NCBI GenBank assembly: GCA_949316235.1
Contig: OX438758.1
Coordinates: forward strand, 1,151,772 to 1,215,771
Direction of reading: 5' to 3'
DNA length: 64,000 bases
Source of the DNA: Oegoconia quadripuncta
Lineage: Eukaryota; Arthropoda; Insecta; Lepidoptera; Autostichidae
Part shown: positions 62,626-64,000 of the stretch, piece after piece
Numbering within the stretch: position 1 is the stretch's first letter
How the letters are laid out: every line of letters starts with the position of its first letter
Notes under the pieces: model-generated
What the model saw: the letters and a program-made list of their open reading frames with translations, nothing else
Database searches by the model: none
What the model was told of the DNA's origin: nothing
Program-made: the position numbers and the translations under genes

Positions 62626-64000
62626 TCATAAATTCTTTGTGTCGGATTTATAGATCTCCTTATTACAGTTTGGGTCATTATGACCTATCCTAAAGCACTT
62701 TTGACATTTTATTTGCGGTTTCTTGCAACTTGATGCTATGTGTCCTATCTCATTGCAATTAAAACATCTTATTACTCTATTAACATCATGCTTTTGAGGT
62801 CTGCTACGTATAGAGTCTATATTTGGTCGCATTACCTTTTTAAATCTATCATTTCGCTCATGTTTTACGTTCCTAAGAAATCCTAATAACTTGTCAGGAT
62901 CGTCAAATCCTGCCGCCTCTGCACCATATCGAATAGACCTATCTTCTATACCATATAAAATAGTATCGACGGCATTTTTACCAGTGATACTACAACGATT
63001 TAACGCAATCAACTTATCGTAGAAATAATCCTCTAAGTCATCGCCAAATTTAGCTCTTTTGTTAAGCATCTCTGTTAGTAAATGGCCATAATTCTCATAC
63101 GTGGGAAAAGCAGACTTTAATTTTTCCTGCCATATATCCCAAGTATGCATTACAGAGGGCTGCCCTTCGTACCAACGCTTTGCAGTGCCCATGAGCTTAG
63201 GAAGCGCATAATGCGCAGTTTGTCTACTATCCCATCCGTAAATCTTGGCGCACTCGCTCACCTTATGTAACCATATATTAATTGTCTGATTTTTAGCTTT
63301 AGGGTCGAAGTCTGGCACTACATTCACCGCCGAGAATTTGTTGTCCTTAGTGTGCGGATTCACTGATACAATAGTTTGTAAAGTTTTATTTAATGTATCA
63401 AGTAAAGCACTACTAGTAATCTGTTCGTAATTATTAGAAATGTTAGGTAGATTTGGTTGAAAATTAATTTGTTCTGATTGATTTAACATTGGTGAATGTG
63501 CTTGACAGATATTTTCATTAATAACTTCCTCGATTTGAGTAGGAACATCTACTAACTGGCTTACACTTCGTGTATCTTGTACTATATTGTTAGATACTGA
63601 GGGTATGACGTCACCACCTCGATCACGTGATTTCCTAGGGTTACGCAAATCGTAATCTTTATTAATATGAACAACATTTCGTTCATGAGACTTTCTGACC
63701 CTAGTGTCACGGGATCGGTGTCGTGACCCACTCCTTGAAAAACTTCTACCTCTAGAATAAACAGTATGCCGCGACCGACGATACTCATGTAGACGAGAGC
63801 GGCTACGTTGACGTCTCTTATTCGATGAATCTGACCTCTGCGATCTCGACGGTCTGTCTGATGTTCGAACCCTCGACTGCGCGCCTGAACGCGAGCACGC
63901 CCGCTTGGCTCGTGTGGTTGAACTTCGCGGCGAGCCTGACCGTGAGCGCCTGCCGCGCTTACGCGTACCTGGCCGCACTCTCATCACAGCCGACCGCGAC
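62626..64000 (-). CDS. Gypsy Gag with RS-rich N-terminus (open at window edge)
   Basis: The frame is open to the right edge, so the start may lie outside. The first 130 residues are dense in Arg and Ser (RSRSGSPRSS, RRQRSRSR, SRSGSRHRSRD), like splicing-factor RS domains. Residues about 225-380 resemble a retrotransposon capsid (WLHKVSECAKIYGWDS, AKRWYEGQ). Two CCHC knuckles follow, CFNCNEIGHIASSC (408-421) and CQKCFRIGHNDPNC (428-441), numbered from 63987. It ends in UGA at 62628-62626, with Pol continuing in the same frame. Confidence 0.85.
   Translation of the reverse strand, partial: SRSAVMRVRPGTRKRGRRSRSGSPRSSTTRAKRACSRSGAQSRVRTSDRPSRSQRSDSSNKRRQRSRSRLHEYRRSRHTVYSRGRSFSRSGSRHRSRDTRVRKSHERNVVHINKDYDLRNPRKSRDRGGDVIPSVSNNIVQDTRSVSQLVDVPTQIEEVINENICQAHSPMLNQSEQINFQPNLPNISNNYEQITSSALLDTLNKTLQTIVSVNPHTKDNKFSAVNVVPDFDPKAKNQTINIWLHKVSECAKIYGWDSRQTAHYALPKLMGTAKRWYEGQPSVMHTWDIWQEKLKSAFPTYENYGHLLTEMLNKRAKFGDDLEDYFYDKLIALNRCSITGKNAVDTILYGIEDRSIRYGAEAAGFDDPDKLLGFLRNVKHERNDRFKKVMRPNIDSIRSRPQKHDVNRVIRCFNCNEIGHIASSCKKPQIKCQKCFRIGHNDPNCNKEIYKSDTKNL

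Larger units (their letters stand above)
59150..64000 (-). mobile_element. Ty3/gypsy retrotransposon, 5' end outside the window
   Basis: Gag, protease, reverse transcriptase, RNase H and integrase occur in this order on the - strand, as in Ty3/gypsy. There is no env and no chromodomain. The pol frame is broken twice by one-base shifts near 61220 and at an A-run near 61010. The LTRs are not defined here. Confidence 0.88.

Overview
The window is eukaryotic genomic DNA. Short exons with GT/AG introns, tRNA-headed SINEs, RTE- and CR1-like LINE ends, BEL/Pao, Ty1/copia and Ty3/gypsy LTR elements and many small foldback elements point to an arthropod. The repeat families and a baculovirus-F-like envelope in the BEL element make a moth or butterfly most likely (inference from family knowledge, no search run). 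There is no prokaryotic gene, tRNA gene, rRNA gene or CRISPR array.

Two host genes lie tail to tail. On the + strand, twelve exons between 474 and 30168 encode the C-terminal 570 residues of an ABC transporter of subfamily A: last membrane segments, a complete nucleotide-binding domain and the stop codon. The 5' part lies left of the window. All splice phases agree. Exon 9 (H-loop) is the first copy of a 143-bp tandem array, and the last intron is 16.7 kb. On the - strand, nine exons between 57850 and 43350 encode the C-terminal part of a protein I could not identify. Its 5' end lies further right, and one small exon between 52604 and 48939 is still missing.

The last ABCA intron holds the most striking structure: a compound BEL/Pao array at 13673-29443, on the - strand, flanked by one 5-bp target duplication (CAGCC). 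It reads LTR - full element with gag, pol and env - LTR - deleted element that keeps Gag and joins it to the Env tail - LTR - a 71-bp remnant - partial LTR. The three complete 377-bp LTRs look identical. A copia element (18540-23050) with identical 185-bp LTRs is nested inside and interrupts what was one continuous pol-env reading frame.

From 30169 to 43350 is a gene-free stretch of about 13 kb packed with SINEs, LINE ends, foldback elements and GC-rich retroposon debris. The introns of the - strand gene carry more SINEs, two RTE LINE fragments with clear target duplications, several foldback MITEs and a long hexamer-type minisatellite. At the right edge a Ty3/gypsy element (- strand, from about 59150 to beyond 64000) has an RS-rich Gag separated from Pol by one in-frame UGA followed by CUA, a known readthrough context. 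Downstream of its integrase lies a cluster of repeated GTGCACNTTGCAC motifs.
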